64,000 nt of DNA from an uncultured Porphyromonadaceae bacterium (GCA_902495075.1 CABUVO010000001.1:62001-126000), one strand, 5' to 3'. Numbered from the stretch's first letter, positions 37,871-46,838 are shown. Notes: a model not told the origin generated them from the letters alone. Translations and numbers: made by a program.

Positions 37871-39391
37871 ATGGAAAGATTAGAACAATATGCTATCGGG
37901 TCTTCTGAACTTACATATGACCTCATAGAACGTATCATCAACGACAATACGCGCCTGACGCTTTCTGACGAAGGGCGCGCAAGGATTGCAGCATGTCGAG
38001 AATATCTCGATAAAAAAACAGATGAGAATACTGTGCCTATTTACGGGGTTACGACCGGTTTCGGATCACTTTGCAACAAGCACATATCTCATGATGAACT
38101 CTCGACCCTTCAGGAGAATCTGGTAAAGAGTCATTCATGCAGTGTGGGCACGCCTGTGGATGATGTTATTGTCAAATTGATGCTGTTGCTTAAGGCTCAC
38201 GCTCTTTCGATGGGATTCAGCGGGGTACAAGTACAGACTGTTGAGCGCATTCTGGATCTTTACAACAATAATGTACTCCCTGTGGTGTTCGACCGTGGCT
38301 CATTAGGAGCTTCTGGTGACCTTGCTCCCCTTGCTAACCTATTCCTGCCACTTATCGGCGAAGGAGAGGTATGGTACAAAGGTAAACGAATCAGAAGTAT
38401 TGAAGCGTTGAACATCTTTGGATGGAAACCAATCCGTCTGATGTCGAAAGAGGGTCTTGCTCTGCTTAATGGTACGCAGTTTATGAGTGCAAACGGCATA
38501 AAGGCTCTTATCGATGGATGGCACCTTGTAAATTGTTTCGATCTGTTCGGAGCTATGTCGCTTGAGGCTTTCGATGGTCGTATAGAGCCATTTTTCGATT
38601 GTATTCAGCAAGTGCGTCCTCACAGAGGTCAGATTGAAACAGGCAAGATATTCCGTTCGTTGCTACATGGAAGCCAAATTATCGCCAGAGAGAAGGAACA
38701 TGTGCAGGATCCTTATTCATTCCGTTGCATTCCGCAGGTGCATGGCGCTGTGAAGGATGCAATGAATCATGTTACCGACATTCTTCACACAGAAATCAAT
38801 TCCGTGACGGATAATCCTACTGTGTTCCCGGATCTCGATCTTGTTGTGTCGGGAGGTAACTTCCATGGTGAACCGCTTGCCCTCGCCTTCGATTATATGG
38901 GTGTGGCTCTTCATGAACTCGGGAACATATCCGAACGACGTGTGGCGCAACTTATATTGGGAGAACGTGGCTTGCCACCATTCCTTGTAGCGCATCCCGG
39001 ACTTAATTCCGGTTTTATGATTCCGCAGTATGCAGCAGCATCAATGGTAAGCCAAAACAAGATGTTTGCGTGGCCCGCATCATGTGATTCAATAGTAAGC
39101 TCGAATGGACAGGAAGATCTTGTGTCGATGGGCGCCAATGCTGCTACGAAGCTTCATAAGATTGTGGATAACTTGAAATATATAGCCGCCGTGGAACTTA
39201 TGAACGCGGCTCAGGGTATTGATTTCCGTCGTCCTCTCAAATCTTCTCCCTATATTGAGAGGGTAATGGAAGAATACAGGAAGGTAGTGCCATTTGTCGA
39301 CGAAGATGTCGTCATGGCAGATTATATTGCCAAGACAATGGAATTCCTTCAGGGATTTAAGGTCGAGTTAGAGGTCGAAGAGGAGATCTGA
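37871..39391 (+). CDS. hutH: Histidine ammonia-lyase
   Basis: First step of the pathway: removes ammonia from histidine to give urocanate, using an autocatalytic MIO group made from A147-S148-G149 (GSLGASGDLAPL). Other conserved parts are YGVTTGFGSL (58-67), SSNGQEDLVSMG and the Gln/Tyr active-site residues. The 506 residues match the family. It is the last gene of the operon although it acts first; a 26-bp terminator stem follows directly. Confidence 0.96.
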   Translation: MERLEQYAIGSSELTYDLIERIINDNTRLTLSDEGRARIAACREYLDKKTDENTVPIYGVTTGFGSLCNKHISHDELSTLQENLVKSHSCSVGTPVDDVIVKLMLLLKAHALSMGFSGVQVQTVERILDLYNNNVLPVVFDRGSLGASGDLAPLANLFLPLIGEGEVWYKGKRIRSIEALNIFGWKPIRLMSKEGLALLNGTQFMSANGIKALIDGWHLVNCFDLFGAMSLEAFDGRIEPFFDCIQQVRPHRGQIETGKIFRSLLHGSQIIAREKEHVQDPYSFRCIPQVHGAVKDAMNHVTDILHTEINSVTDNPTVFPDLDLVVSGGNFHGEPLALAFDYMGVALHELGNISERRVAQLILGERGLPPFLVAHPGLNSGFMIPQYAAASMVSQNKMFAWPASCDSIVSSNGQEDLVSMGANAATKLHKIVDNLKYIAAVELMNAAQGIDFRRPLKSSPYIERVMEEYRKVVPFVDEDVVMADYIAKTMEFLQGFKVELEVEEEI

Positions 39392-39411
39392 TTGAAACTT
39401 CTTTAGGAAAT

Positions 39412-39470
39412 ATATTCATACAGAAATGGCATAGCTCCGATTAAGAGCTATGCCATTTCTGTATGAATAT
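39412..39470. terminator. Very long terminator after the hut operon
   Basis: A perfect 26-bp stem (39412-39437 with 39445-39470) and 7-base loop. It lies between the convergent hutH and rlmD genes and can serve both. Confidence 0.94.
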
Positions 39471-39486
39471 TGATTGGAGAATGATA

Positions 39487-40935
39487 TTAACGGAGTTCAA
39501 GTCTGACCACGTTTTCGACATGGTGTGTATGTGGGAACATATCTACCGGCTGCACGTCTGTTACACGATATGCACCATCGAGAAGGGCGAGATCACGAGC
39601 CTGGGTCGCAGGATTGCAGCTTACGTATACTATCACTGCCGGGCGCGCATTGAGGATGACTTTTATAACATCTTCATGCATACCGGCACGCGGAGGATCG
39701 ATTATCATAACATCCGGTCTCCCATGATGCTTGACAAATTCGTCGGTGAGGATATCTTTCATGTCGCCGGCATAAAAAAGGGTGTTGTCAAGTCCGTTTA
39801 CCCGTGCATTCAGTTTTGCATCTTCGATAGCTTCTTCAACATATTCAATGCCGATGACCTGACGGGCATTTCTCGCTACGAAATTTGCAATCGTGCCCGT
39901 GCCGGTGTAAAGATCGTAAACGAGCGGAAGAGTAGCAGAAGTCGGTTTTTCAAGTCCCGCAAAACGGCGTGCTACTTTGTAAAGCTCATATGCCTGGGCG
40001 GAATTGGTCTGATAGAAAGATTTTGCATTCACACGGAATTTTAGTCCCTCCATCTCCTCTTCAATATATTCAGGTCCTTTGAAAGAATGAATTTCCTGGT
40101 CGGATATTGTGTCGTTTAATTTTAGGTTTACCACGTAAAGGAGAGATGTTATTTCGGGAAACTTATCTGCTACAGACTGTAGGAGAGATGTAATGGCATC
40201 TTTATTGTCCTCTCCAAAAATCAAGCAGACCATGATCTGACCGGTTGATGCAATGCGTATCATCAATGTGCGCAATAATCCGGAGTTCTCTCTTATATTA
40301 TAAAATGTGAGACCTCGCTTTTCAGCTTCTTCGAAGATGAAATTTCGGATTCTGTTGCCGAGATCGTCTTGAAGATAACATTTATCTATATGATATACCT
40401 TATCGAATGCACCGGGAATATGAAATCCAAGGGCATTCCCGGAATCATTGAATTCTTTTCCACTTTTCACATCCTCCCACGTGCGCCACTTTTTATTTGA
40501 AAAAGTATATTCCATCTTATTGCGGTATTCCCAGATTCTCTCAGATCCGAGGATAGAAGATATTTCCGGTAATTCCACTTTGGCAATGCGCTCCAATGCA
40601 TCTGTAACCTGCTGCTGCTTGAATTTTAATTGTTCGGCGTAGGGGAGATGTTGCCATTTGCACCCACCGCATATAGTGAAATGAGCACATTGTGGCGTTT
40701 CTCTGATTGGAGATGGTGAGATCATTCGATCGATGTGCCCTTCAGCATAGCTGTGTTTCTTTCTGTCGATTTTTATATCTGCAATATCACCGGGTGCGGC
40801 AAAAGGAACAAATACGACAATGCGATTTTCATCATTCTCGTTCCATGCAACTTTGGCAAGAGCCTTCCCTTCAGCGGCTACTCCCGAGATCTCTATATTT
40901 TTAAGAATAGGTAGTTCTTTACGTTTTCTTCCCAT
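39487..40935 (-). CDS. rlmD: 23S rRNA (uracil-C5)-methyltransferase, RlmD family
   Basis: SAM-dependent methylation of a 23S rRNA uracil (U1939 in E. coli numbering, by family). The 482-residue protein starts with a TRAM-like RNA-binding domain, then the iron-sulfur cysteines C83, C89 and C92 (QCAHFTICGGCKW) typical of the RumA/RlmD/RlmC group, the SAM-binding VYDLYTGTGTIANF and the catalytic cysteine in YVSCNPATQARDL near residue 443. It could be an RlmC or TrmA-like paralogue; the iron-sulfur motif favours RlmD. The promoter must lie in the 271-base divergent region shared with ppdK. Confidence 0.92.
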   Translation of the reverse strand: MGRKRKELPILKNIEISGVAAEGKALAKVAWNENDENRIVVFVPFAAPGDIADIKIDRKKHSYAEGHIDRMISPSPIRETPQCAHFTICGGCKWQHLPYAEQLKFKQQQVTDALERIAKVELPEISSILGSERIWEYRNKMEYTFSNKKWRTWEDVKSGKEFNDSGNALGFHIPGAFDKVYHIDKCYLQDDLGNRIRNFIFEEAEKRGLTFYNIRENSGLLRTLMIRIASTGQIMVCLIFGEDNKDAITSLLQSVADKFPEITSLLYVVNLKLNDTISDQEIHSFKGPEYIEEEMEGLKFRVNAKSFYQTNSAQAYELYKVARRFAGLEKPTSATLPLVYDLYTGTGTIANFVARNARQVIGIEYVEEAIEDAKLNARVNGLDNTLFYAGDMKDILTDEFVKHHGRPDVMIIDPPRAGMHEDVIKVILNARPAVIVYVSCNPATQARDLALLDGAYRVTDVQPVDMFPHTHHVENVVRLELR

Positions 40936-41206
40936 TTTCCAGTATTAATATACTTAAATAATCTTTTTTCGGTGCAAAAATACTAAAAATTAACAACAAA
41001 TTATTATATTTGCAGTTGCTAAGTTATAACACGTTGTAAGATTTAAGAAAATCACTGCGTGGTTTTGTGTATGATTTTAGTTTTTTTAACTGCTACCGGT
41101 TGTGAATACTATGATGTTAAAATCCTGAAATCAACCAATGAAAACACGATTAAAAGATAGAAATATTTATATTTTATTTTAAGACATAATTAATTTTATA
41201 ACCTCT
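40936..41206. other. rlmD-ppdK divergent region with long ppdK leader
   Basis: A -7 element TATATTTG at 41005-41012 on the plus strand would give ppdK a leader of nearly 190 bases. No convincing riboswitch or attenuator structure is seen in the A/T-rich leader. Confidence 0.4.
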
Positions 41207-43924
41207 ATGGCAAAAAAAGTCTATACGTTCGGTGACGGTAAGGCCGAAGGTAATGCGTCAATGAGAAACCTCCTTGGCGGCAAGGGTGCAAACCTTGCAG
41301 AGATGAACCTCCTGGGAATGCCGGTGCCTCCCGGATTCACTATCACAACAGAAGTCTGCACAGAATATACTCAATATGGACGTGACAAGGTTGTGGAAGA
41401 CATCAAGGAAGATGTTCAGAAAGCAATAGCTCACGTAGAGAAACTTACAGGCAATAAATTTGACGATTCTTCAAATCCTCTTCTTGTATCAGTTCGCTCA
41501 GGTGCGCGCGCTTCTATGCCTGGTATGATGGATACTGTCCTCAACCTCGGTATGAATGACGCAACTGTCAACACTATGGCAGAAAAGAGTGGCAACCCCC
41601 GTTTTGCATGGGATAGCTATCGCCGTTTCGTTCAGATGTATGGTGATGTTGTGCTTGGCATGAAACCCAAAAGCAAAACGGACATCGATCCTTTCGAGGC
41701 TATCATGGACAAGGTTAAAGAGGAGAAGGGTGTCAAGTTTGACAATGAACTTGATGTTGACGATCTCAAGGAGCTTGTTAAACGTTTCAAAGCTGCCGTA
41801 AAAGAATATACAGGCAAAGATTTTCCCGAGTCTGCATGGGAGCAGCTTTGGGGTGGTATCTGCGCTGTGTTTGACAGCTGGATGAACGAGCGTGCTATCA
41901 TCTATCGCCGCATGAACCAGATTCCCGAAGAATGGGGAACTGCAGTTAACGTTCAGGCGATGGTTTATGGCAACATGGGTAACAACTCTGCTACAGGTGT
42001 GGCATTCAGCCGTGATGCAGCAACCGGAGAAAATATTTTCAATGGTGAGTATCTTATCAATGCTCAGGGTGAAGACGTTGTTGCCGGTGTTCGCACTCCG
42101 CAGCAGATCACAGTTGAGGGTTCACGTCGTTGGGCAAAACTTCAGGGCATCTCTGAAGAAGAGCGTCGCGAGAAATATCCTTCTCTCGAGGAGTCAATGC
42201 CTACTTGTGCAGCTGATCTTATCGCAATTGCAAACCGTCTTGAAGACTACTATAAAGATATGCAGGATATGGAGTTCACTATCCAGGATGGTAAACTCTG
42301 GATGCTCCAGACACGTAACGGTAAGCGTACAGGTGCCGCTATGGTCAAGATTGCTATGGATCTCCTTCGTGCAGGTGAAATTGATGAGAAGACAGCTCTT
42401 CTCCGCATAGAGCCTCAGAAACTCGACGAACTTCTTCACCCCGTATTCGACAAGGACGCTCTGAAGCGTGCTAAGGTTGTAGCCAAAGGTCTTCCCGCAT
42501 CTCCTGGTGCAGCTACAGGTCAGATCGTATTCCAGGCTGACGATGCTGAAGAATGGGCTGACAGAAAGAAGAAAGTTATTCTCGTGCGTATCGAGACTTC
42601 TCCCGAGGATCTTCGCGGTATGGCAGTTGCACAGGGTATTCTTACTATGCGCGGTGGTATGACTTCTCACGCAGCTGTTGTGGCTCGTGGTATGGGTAAG
42701 TGCTGCGTATCCGGTGCCGGTGAAATCCTCGTTGATTATAAAGCCAAGACTGTAGAGATGGGTGGTAAGGTTTACAAAGAGGGCGACTGGATCTCTCTCA
42801 ATGGTTCTACCGGTGATGTTTACGATGGTCAGGTTCCGACAACCGAGCCTGAACTTGATGGCGACTTCGGTGCAATCATGAACCTTTCTGATAAATTTGC
42901 AAAGACTCTCGTCCGCACTAATGCAGACTCTCCCCGCGATGCTAAGCAGGCACGTCGCTTCGGTGCTCAGGGTATTGGTCTTTGCCGCACAGAGCATATG
43001 TTCTTCGAAGGCGATCGTATCAAGGCAGTTCGCGAAATGATTCTTGCTTCTGATGAAGAGGGTCGTCGCGTGGCTCTTGCAAAACTTCTCCCGATGCAGC
43101 GTGGTGACTTCGAAGGTATCTTCGAGGCTATGGATGGATACGGCGTAACTGTTCGTCTTCTTGATCCCCCATTGCACGAGTTCGTACCTCACCAGACAGC
43201 TACTCAGAAAGAGCTCGCTGAGGAGATGGGTCTTACCCTTGAGGAAGTAAAAGCAAAAGTTGATTCTCTTGAAGAGTTCAACCCGATGCTCGGTCACCGT
43301 GGTTGCCGTCTTGGCATCACATATCCAGAGATCACTGAGATGCAGACACGCGCCATCATCGAGGCAGCTCTTGCTTGCAAGGCACGTGGCATCAAAGTCC
43401 TTCCCGAAATCATGATACCTCTGGTAGGTTCACTTAAAGAGCTCCAGAACCAGGCTAACGTAATCAACACTACAGCCGCTAAGGTATTCGAGGAGAAAGG
43501 TGATTCAGTTATCTACAAAGTTGGTACTATGATCGAGGTTCCTCGTGCTGCTCTCACAGCCAATGAAATTGCTGAGGTAGCAGAGTTCTTCTCATTCGGA
43601 ACCAATGACCTCACACAGATGACTTTCGGTTTCTCTCGTGATGATGCTCCCAAGTTCTTGAAATTCTACAAAGAGCATGGTATCATTAAAGTTGATCCGT
43701 TCGAGGTTCTTGATCAGACCGGTGTTGGTCAGCTTGTAGAGATGGGTGTTAAGAAAGGTCGCGCAACTCGTCCCGATCTCAAGGTCGGAATCTGTGGCGA
43801 GCATGGTGGCGAACCCAGCTCAGTTAAGTTCTGTGCAAATCTCGGCATGAACTACGTCAGCTGCTCACCCTTCCGCGTGCCTATCGCCCGCGTAGCAGCC
43901 GCGCAGGCTGCCATCGAGGGATAA
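41207..43924 (+). CDS. ppdK: Pyruvate, phosphate dikinase
   Basis: Interconverts pyruvate, ATP and phosphate with PEP, AMP and pyrophosphate; used for glycolysis or gluconeogenesis in anaerobes. The 905-residue protein has the ATP-grasp domain (N-terminal; VSVRSGARASMPGMMDTVLNLG), the phosphohistidine domain with the catalytic histidine in GGMTSHAAVVARG and the PEP-binding barrel ending CGEHGGEPSSVKFC. Codon choice is more uniform than in neighbours (frequent CTC, GAG, CGT/CGC), as expected for high expression; this also produces long open frames on the other strand that are not genes. Confidence 0.97.
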   Translation: MAKKVYTFGDGKAEGNASMRNLLGGKGANLAEMNLLGMPVPPGFTITTEVCTEYTQYGRDKVVEDIKEDVQKAIAHVEKLTGNKFDDSSNPLLVSVRSGARASMPGMMDTVLNLGMNDATVNTMAEKSGNPRFAWDSYRRFVQMYGDVVLGMKPKSKTDIDPFEAIMDKVKEEKGVKFDNELDVDDLKELVKRFKAAVKEYTGKDFPESAWEQLWGGICAVFDSWMNERAIIYRRMNQIPEEWGTAVNVQAMVYGNMGNNSATGVAFSRDAATGENIFNGEYLINAQGEDVVAGVRTPQQITVEGSRRWAKLQGISEEERREKYPSLEESMPTCAADLIAIANRLEDYYKDMQDMEFTIQDGKLWMLQTRNGKRTGAAMVKIAMDLLRAGEIDEKTALLRIEPQKLDELLHPVFDKDALKRAKVVAKGLPASPGAATGQIVFQADDAEEWADRKKKVILVRIETSPEDLRGMAVAQGILTMRGGMTSHAAVVARGMGKCCVSGAGEILVDYKAKTVEMGGKVYKEGDWISLNGSTGDVYDGQVPTTEPELDGDFGAIMNLSDKFAKTLVRTNADSPRDAKQARRFGAQGIGLCRTEHMFFEGDRIKAVREMILASDEEGRRVALAKLLPMQRGDFEGIFEAMDGYGVTVRLLDPPLHEFVPHQTATQKELAEEMGLTLEEVKAKVDSLEEFNPMLGHRGCRLGITYPEITEMQTRAIIEAALACKARGIKVLPEIMIPLVGSLKELQNQANVINTTAAKVFEEKGDSVIYKVGTMIEVPRAALTANEIAEVAEFFSFGTNDLTQMTFGFSRDDAPKFLKFYKEHGIIKVDPFEVLDQTGVGQLVEMGVKKGRATRPDLKVGICGEHGGEPSSVKFCANLGMNYVSCSPFRVPIARVAAAQAAIEG

Positions 43925-43959
43925 GACGTAACTTAGGAAATACGAATAACTAAGTAGAA

Positions 43960-44015
43960 GGCTGTGAAGGTTTTATCATAATAGATTAAGACTTCACAGC
44001 CCTCTAATCTTTTTT
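43960..44015 (+). terminator. Terminator after ppdK
   Basis: GGCTGTGAAG at 43960-43969 pairs with CTTCACAGCC at 43992-44001 around a 22-base loop, followed by a run of T to about 44016. It ends only a few bases before the first ATG of the MntA-like gene. Confidence 0.8.
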
Positions 44016-44022
44016 ATATAGA

Positions 44023-44334
44023 ATGCTTAATATGCATCTGATTACAGACAATCTACAGACGATTATTACCTTATGCAAAAAGTATAAGGTAAAGACCTTA
44101 TATGTATTCGGCTCAATTCTTACTCCTCGTTTCAACGAAAGTAGCGACGTAGATTTTTCGGCAACATTCCATCCGGAAGAAGACCCATTAGTTGCTGGAG
44201 AGAATAGAATTCAGTTTTACATCGGTTTGCAGGAGTTGATGGGACGTAAAATAGATCTTGTCGATGAGGATTGCATTCGTAATCCTTATTTTAAAGAGGA
44301 ATTAGAAGAAACAAAACAGCTAATATATGGATAG
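44023..44334 (+). CDS. mntA: MntA-like minimal nucleotidyltransferase antitoxin
   Basis: A 103-residue nucleotidyltransferase of the type that inactivates HEPN toxins by adding AMP to a tyrosine. The catalytic signature GS-x10-DxD is complete: G30-S31 (YVFGSIL) then D42-V-D44 (SSDVDFSA). A second start at residue 4 (MHLITDN) is equally plausible. It overlaps the HepT gene by 8 bases, so the two proteins are made together. It lies directly behind the ppdK terminator; no full promoter is seen, so readthrough or a nonconsensus promoter may drive it. Role (antitoxin) is from the family. Confidence 0.9.
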   Translation: MLNMHLITDNLQTIITLCKKYKVKTLYVFGSILTPRFNESSDVDFSATFHPEEDPLVAGENRIQFYIGLQELMGRKIDLVDEDCIRNPYFKEELEETKQLIYG

Positions 44335-44671
44335 GACAATTAAGAAATATCTTCACGATATTCTTATGGCAATAGAAGAAATTGAGATCTTTCTTAGTCA
44401 AAGGCCTCGTCAGTATCAAGTGTATCTTGATGATCTTATGTTTAAAAGAGCTATTGAGAGAAACATCGGCATAATTGGTGAGGCGATGTCAAAGATTCTT
44501 CAATATGATGCCAACATTGCAATAACGAATGCGAAAAACATCAAGAACACTCGCAATTATGTGGTTCATGCATACGATTCACTGGAGCCTCATATCATCT
44601 GGAATATTGTCATCAACGATATCCCAAAACTCAAAGAAGAGGTTGCCGTTCTTCTTAATGATAATAGTTAA
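44327..44671 (+). CDS. hepT: HepT-like HEPN ribonuclease toxin
   Basis: A 114-residue all-helical HEPN-domain protein (DUF86/HepT group). The catalytic Rx4HxY motif is intact as R76-NYVV-H81-A-Y83 (NTRNYVVHAYDSL); the tyrosine is the known target of AMP addition by MntA in this family. It is expected to cut RNA unless modified. The preceding conserved helix RNIGIIGEAMSKI (about 45-57) is typical. Pair integrity, both motifs and the 8-base overlap suggest a working toxin-antitoxin or defence module. Confidence 0.92.
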   Translation: MDRTIKKYLHDILMAIEEIEIFLSQRPRQYQVYLDDLMFKRAIERNIGIIGEAMSKILQYDANIAITNAKNIKNTRNYVVHAYDSLEPHIIWNIVINDIPKLKEEVAVLLNDNS

Positions 44672-44770
44672 TTTTAGTGAGATTAATAAATCTCACAGTT
44701 GCAGCCGTTTATCGTATTGTGAAAGCACTGTAATGCATTCTATGGGGTTTAGGGTCGGAGTTATCTCTCT

Positions 44771-45913
44771 TTATTTACAAATCAGGTTACAAAAGTCATC
44801 AAATAACAAGTGATATTCGCAGCCTTTCTTATCTCCCAGAGTAACAAAAACTAAATTTTGGATTGGATCACAAAATAAAACCTGTCCATATAACCCTATG
44901 GCGAAGAACCGAGGAGTAACTACATCTTTATTGTTTATGCGCGTAATTATGTTATTCCAACCAAAAGAGTATGCTTCATTGTCAAGAGAAGAATGAGTTG
45001 AACGGTCAATCCATTCTTTATTGACAATTCTTTTCCCATCATACATTCCTCCATTTATATATAGTCGTCCGATTTTGGCTAAATCTCTCACATTGGTTAC
45101 CAGACCACCGTATGCTTTTGCTTGGCGGTGTTTATTGTCATCAAGAGATATAAATGCATTGGATTCCATGTCGAGAGGTTTCCATATCTTTTCCTGTAGA
45201 TATTGAGCAAAAGGTATTCCCGTGGCTTTTTCGATCGCGACGCCTAATAGCGCGGTAGCCATTGAATTATAATAATGAACTGTGCCGGGTTTTGCTTTGA
45301 AACGTAGTTTTTTGAATTGTTTGACAACATCTTTACCATAATATAGTTTTGCCATTTTAGAAAATGGATTCCATCCATAGCTTTCCTCGAAATCAAGACC
45401 GGTTCTCATATCAAGGAGATGCTCAATTGTGAGTTCCTTAAACTGCGGGTCAGCATTAGATAATTCATGGATATAGTCGGTAATTGGAGCGGTTATGGAA
45501 ATATATCCCTCATCAACAGCAATACCACACAGTAATGCCGTGACAGCTTTGGTTACGGAGAAGATATTGGAAGGAGACAATTTTGAGAAATTGCCATAAT
45601 ATTTTTCTAATAAAACTGTATCATTACGTACAATCAGTAAAGCGCCATTACCTCTTACCCGCGAAAAATATTCTCCAATGGTTTCATTATTCAAATTAAA
45701 ACGTCCTCCTGAAAATTTTGAATCTTCAAAATAACGATCGTGATTATTAGAGGAAATCAGAACTTGTTTAACAGTATCATGTGTAGCAATGGTATCGAGC
45801 GCAAAATTCAGGTAGGTATCAGTTGATGGATTCCCACATTTAATTGCTTTGGTGGTAGTGCAGCCAGTAAATGTGACAGATATGCCAAGTAGTATGTAAT
45901 AGAGTCGTTTCAT
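44771..45913 (-). CDS. Class C-like serine hydrolase lipoprotein (beta-lactamase family)
   Basis: A 380-residue member of the serine beta-lactamase-like/penicillin-recognising family. The start at 45913 (MKRLYYILLGISVTFTGC) gives a signal peptide with a lipidated cysteine. The catalytic S-x-x-K is FSVTK (S119, K122) and the tyrosine motif is in VHYYNSMATA. A third KTG-like motif is not clear. Family members act as esterases, peptidases or D-aminopeptidases, rarely as true beta-lactamases. Its ATG overlaps the TGA of the upstream PD-(D/E)XK-like gene (ATGA), so translation is coupled. Confidence 0.85.
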   Translation of the reverse strand: MKRLYYILLGISVTFTGCTTTKAIKCGNPSTDTYLNFALDTIATHDTVKQVLISSNNHDRYFEDSKFSGGRFNLNNETIGEYFSRVRGNGALLIVRNDTVLLEKYYGNFSKLSPSNIFSVTKAVTALLCGIAVDEGYISITAPITDYIHELSNADPQFKELTIEHLLDMRTGLDFEESYGWNPFSKMAKLYYGKDVVKQFKKLRFKAKPGTVHYYNSMATALLGVAIEKATGIPFAQYLQEKIWKPLDMESNAFISLDDNKHRQAKAYGGLVTNVRDLAKIGRLYINGGMYDGKRIVNKEWIDRSTHSSLDNEAYSFGWNNIITRINNKDVVTPRFFAIGLYGQVLFCDPIQNLVFVTLGDKKGCEYHLLFDDFCNLICK

Positions 45914-46440
45914 AATAAATAACATGAAGGAGCAGGAAACATATAATTTATATATAGATGCACTATATAAGCCCTAAACGCTTTGCATAGCATGTAGGGC
46001 ACAACATCAAACTTCGACAGATTATAACCGGTAAGATACCATTCTTCGTTGCTATATATCATATCGATTACCTCAGTGCGCGATAAAACGAAAAACTTGA
46101 ATGTAGGAGCAACCGAAGAACCTCCAACTTGAACGAAAACCCATGGACCAACAACCTTGCTTTCAAGGAATTTTCGACCTTTTGCCAAATCAATCTGACC
46201 TTTATCATCGTAAAATTCCTTGTGAGATATACCGGTTTTCCAGTTATCTTCGGAGGTAGTCTTTACCTGAATAGCACAGAAGCGACCTTTGCTGTCGCGA
46301 CACAGAATATCAGTGCTTTCTGTGTTTTCTACAGAAAGATTGGTAATGGCGGCGCTATAACCGAGAAGCAAGAGTCTCGATAAGGTCTGATGCTCGCCGA
46401 TTGCCCCAAGTACATAAGTAGGTAAATTTGCCATGGTCAT
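45910..46440 (-). CDS. PD-(D/E)XK nuclease-like protein
   Basis: A 176-residue protein with a restriction-endonuclease-like core: E16 (GAIGEHQ), D44 (ESTDILCRD) and Q58-V-K60 (AIQVKTT), fitting the E...D...(E/Q)xK layout. The rest (VGPWVFVQVGGS, FFVLSRTEVIDM) matches proteins seen in Bacteroidetes of unknown role. The last 30 residues are hydrophobic and Tyr-rich, unlike the core, and could be a late frame extension. A -7 element TAAATTTG at 46457-46464 precedes it. A second start at residue 3 (MANLPTYV) is possible. Whether it cleaves DNA is untested inference. Confidence 0.65.
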   Translation of the reverse strand: MTMANLPTYVLGAIGEHQTLSRLLLLGYSAAITNLSVENTESTDILCRDSKGRFCAIQVKTTSEDNWKTGISHKEFYDDKGQIDLAKGRKFLESKVVGPWVFVQVGGSSVAPTFKFFVLSRTEVIDMIYSNEEWYLTGYNLSKFDVVPYMLCKAFRAYIVHLYINYMFPAPSCYLL

Positions 46441-46473
46441 TAAGATTTTATGACCACAAATTTAGCAAAAATT

Positions 46474-46686
46474 TCAGAGGACTCTGCTTGTTGAGAGCGA
46501 TAAAGACTCGTGGGACGTGAATTTCTCGCAGCCGATGTGGGTGTCGAAGGCGTCGGTGGCGTAGGTACGGTGTTCAAGCAGGTTTTCTTCGGTTTCAGCG
46601 ATTTTTTCGCCGAACGGGGTGTTTGCGCCGATAAGAGGCGAGAGGCGTTGTGGCTTGTTAGAGTAAACTCTTTTGTCCGCCATCAT
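46474..46686 (-). CDS. Possible 70-residue protein of repeated unit A (MMADKRVYSN)
   Basis: An open frame starting MMADKRVYSNKPQRLSPL, with TPFGEKIAETEENLLEHRTY and DAFDTHIGCEKFTS in the middle, no hydrophobic segment. A diverged copy at about 50620-50746 keeps this start and, in a shifted frame, the part SADAFDT, IGCENF. The differences between copies fall mainly at third codon positions in this frame (GAC/GAT, GCC/GCT, GGC/GGT, GAG/GAA), which argues that it is or was translated. No family was recognised. The plus-strand small membrane gene at 46698 starts only 12 bases away, so the two are divergent and share their start region. Confidence 0.4.
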   Translation of the reverse strand: MMADKRVYSNKPQRLSPLIGANTPFGEKIAETEENLLEHRTYATDAFDTHIGCEKFTSHESLSLSTSRVL

Positions 46687-46697
46687 GTTTTATTTAT

Positions 46698-46838
46698 ATG
46701 CAAGACGTTTTAATATATGGAGGCATCGGAATAAATGTCGTAGGCGCGTTATTCTTAATGGCCTACGCGATGAAATACGCTTATGACATAAAAACGGCTT
46801 ATGTGCCGCGAAGATACATAAGCCGTTTTATGCGGTGA
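46698..46838 (+). CDS. 46-residue small membrane protein, unit A
   Basis: Encodes MQDVLIYGGIGINVVGALF followed by a short basic tail. One membrane helix (about 5-25). It resembles the first 27 residues of the 78-residue protein at 50776-51012 (both have IY-x-GI-x-I, then GAL and a VK/MK). The last codons overlap a hairpin (46791-46829). It looks like a shortened copy of that protein. Too short for other support; coding status rests on the paired copy. Confidence 0.45.
   Translation: MQDVLIYGGIGINVVGALFLMAYAMKYAYDIKTAYVPRRYISRFMR
46791..46829 (+). terminator. Hairpin at the end of small membrane gene A
   Basis: A 14-bp perfect stem (46791-46804 with 46816-46829) with A- and T-rich ends and an 11-base loop. 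It overlaps the last codons of the 46-residue frame and resembles a terminator. Confidence 0.65.

Noticed and set aside
39463..40044. 193-codon plus-strand frame over the 3' end of rlmD
   Set aside because: Antisense to a well-conserved gene and overlapping the hut terminator.
40936..41206. Riboswitch in the long ppdK leader
   Set aside because: No conserved structure or known motif could be seen by eye.
42194..43297. 367-codon open frame antisense to ppdK
   Set aside because: It lies entirely inside the conserved ppdK gene, has no family resemblance, and is explained by the biased codon use of ppdK.
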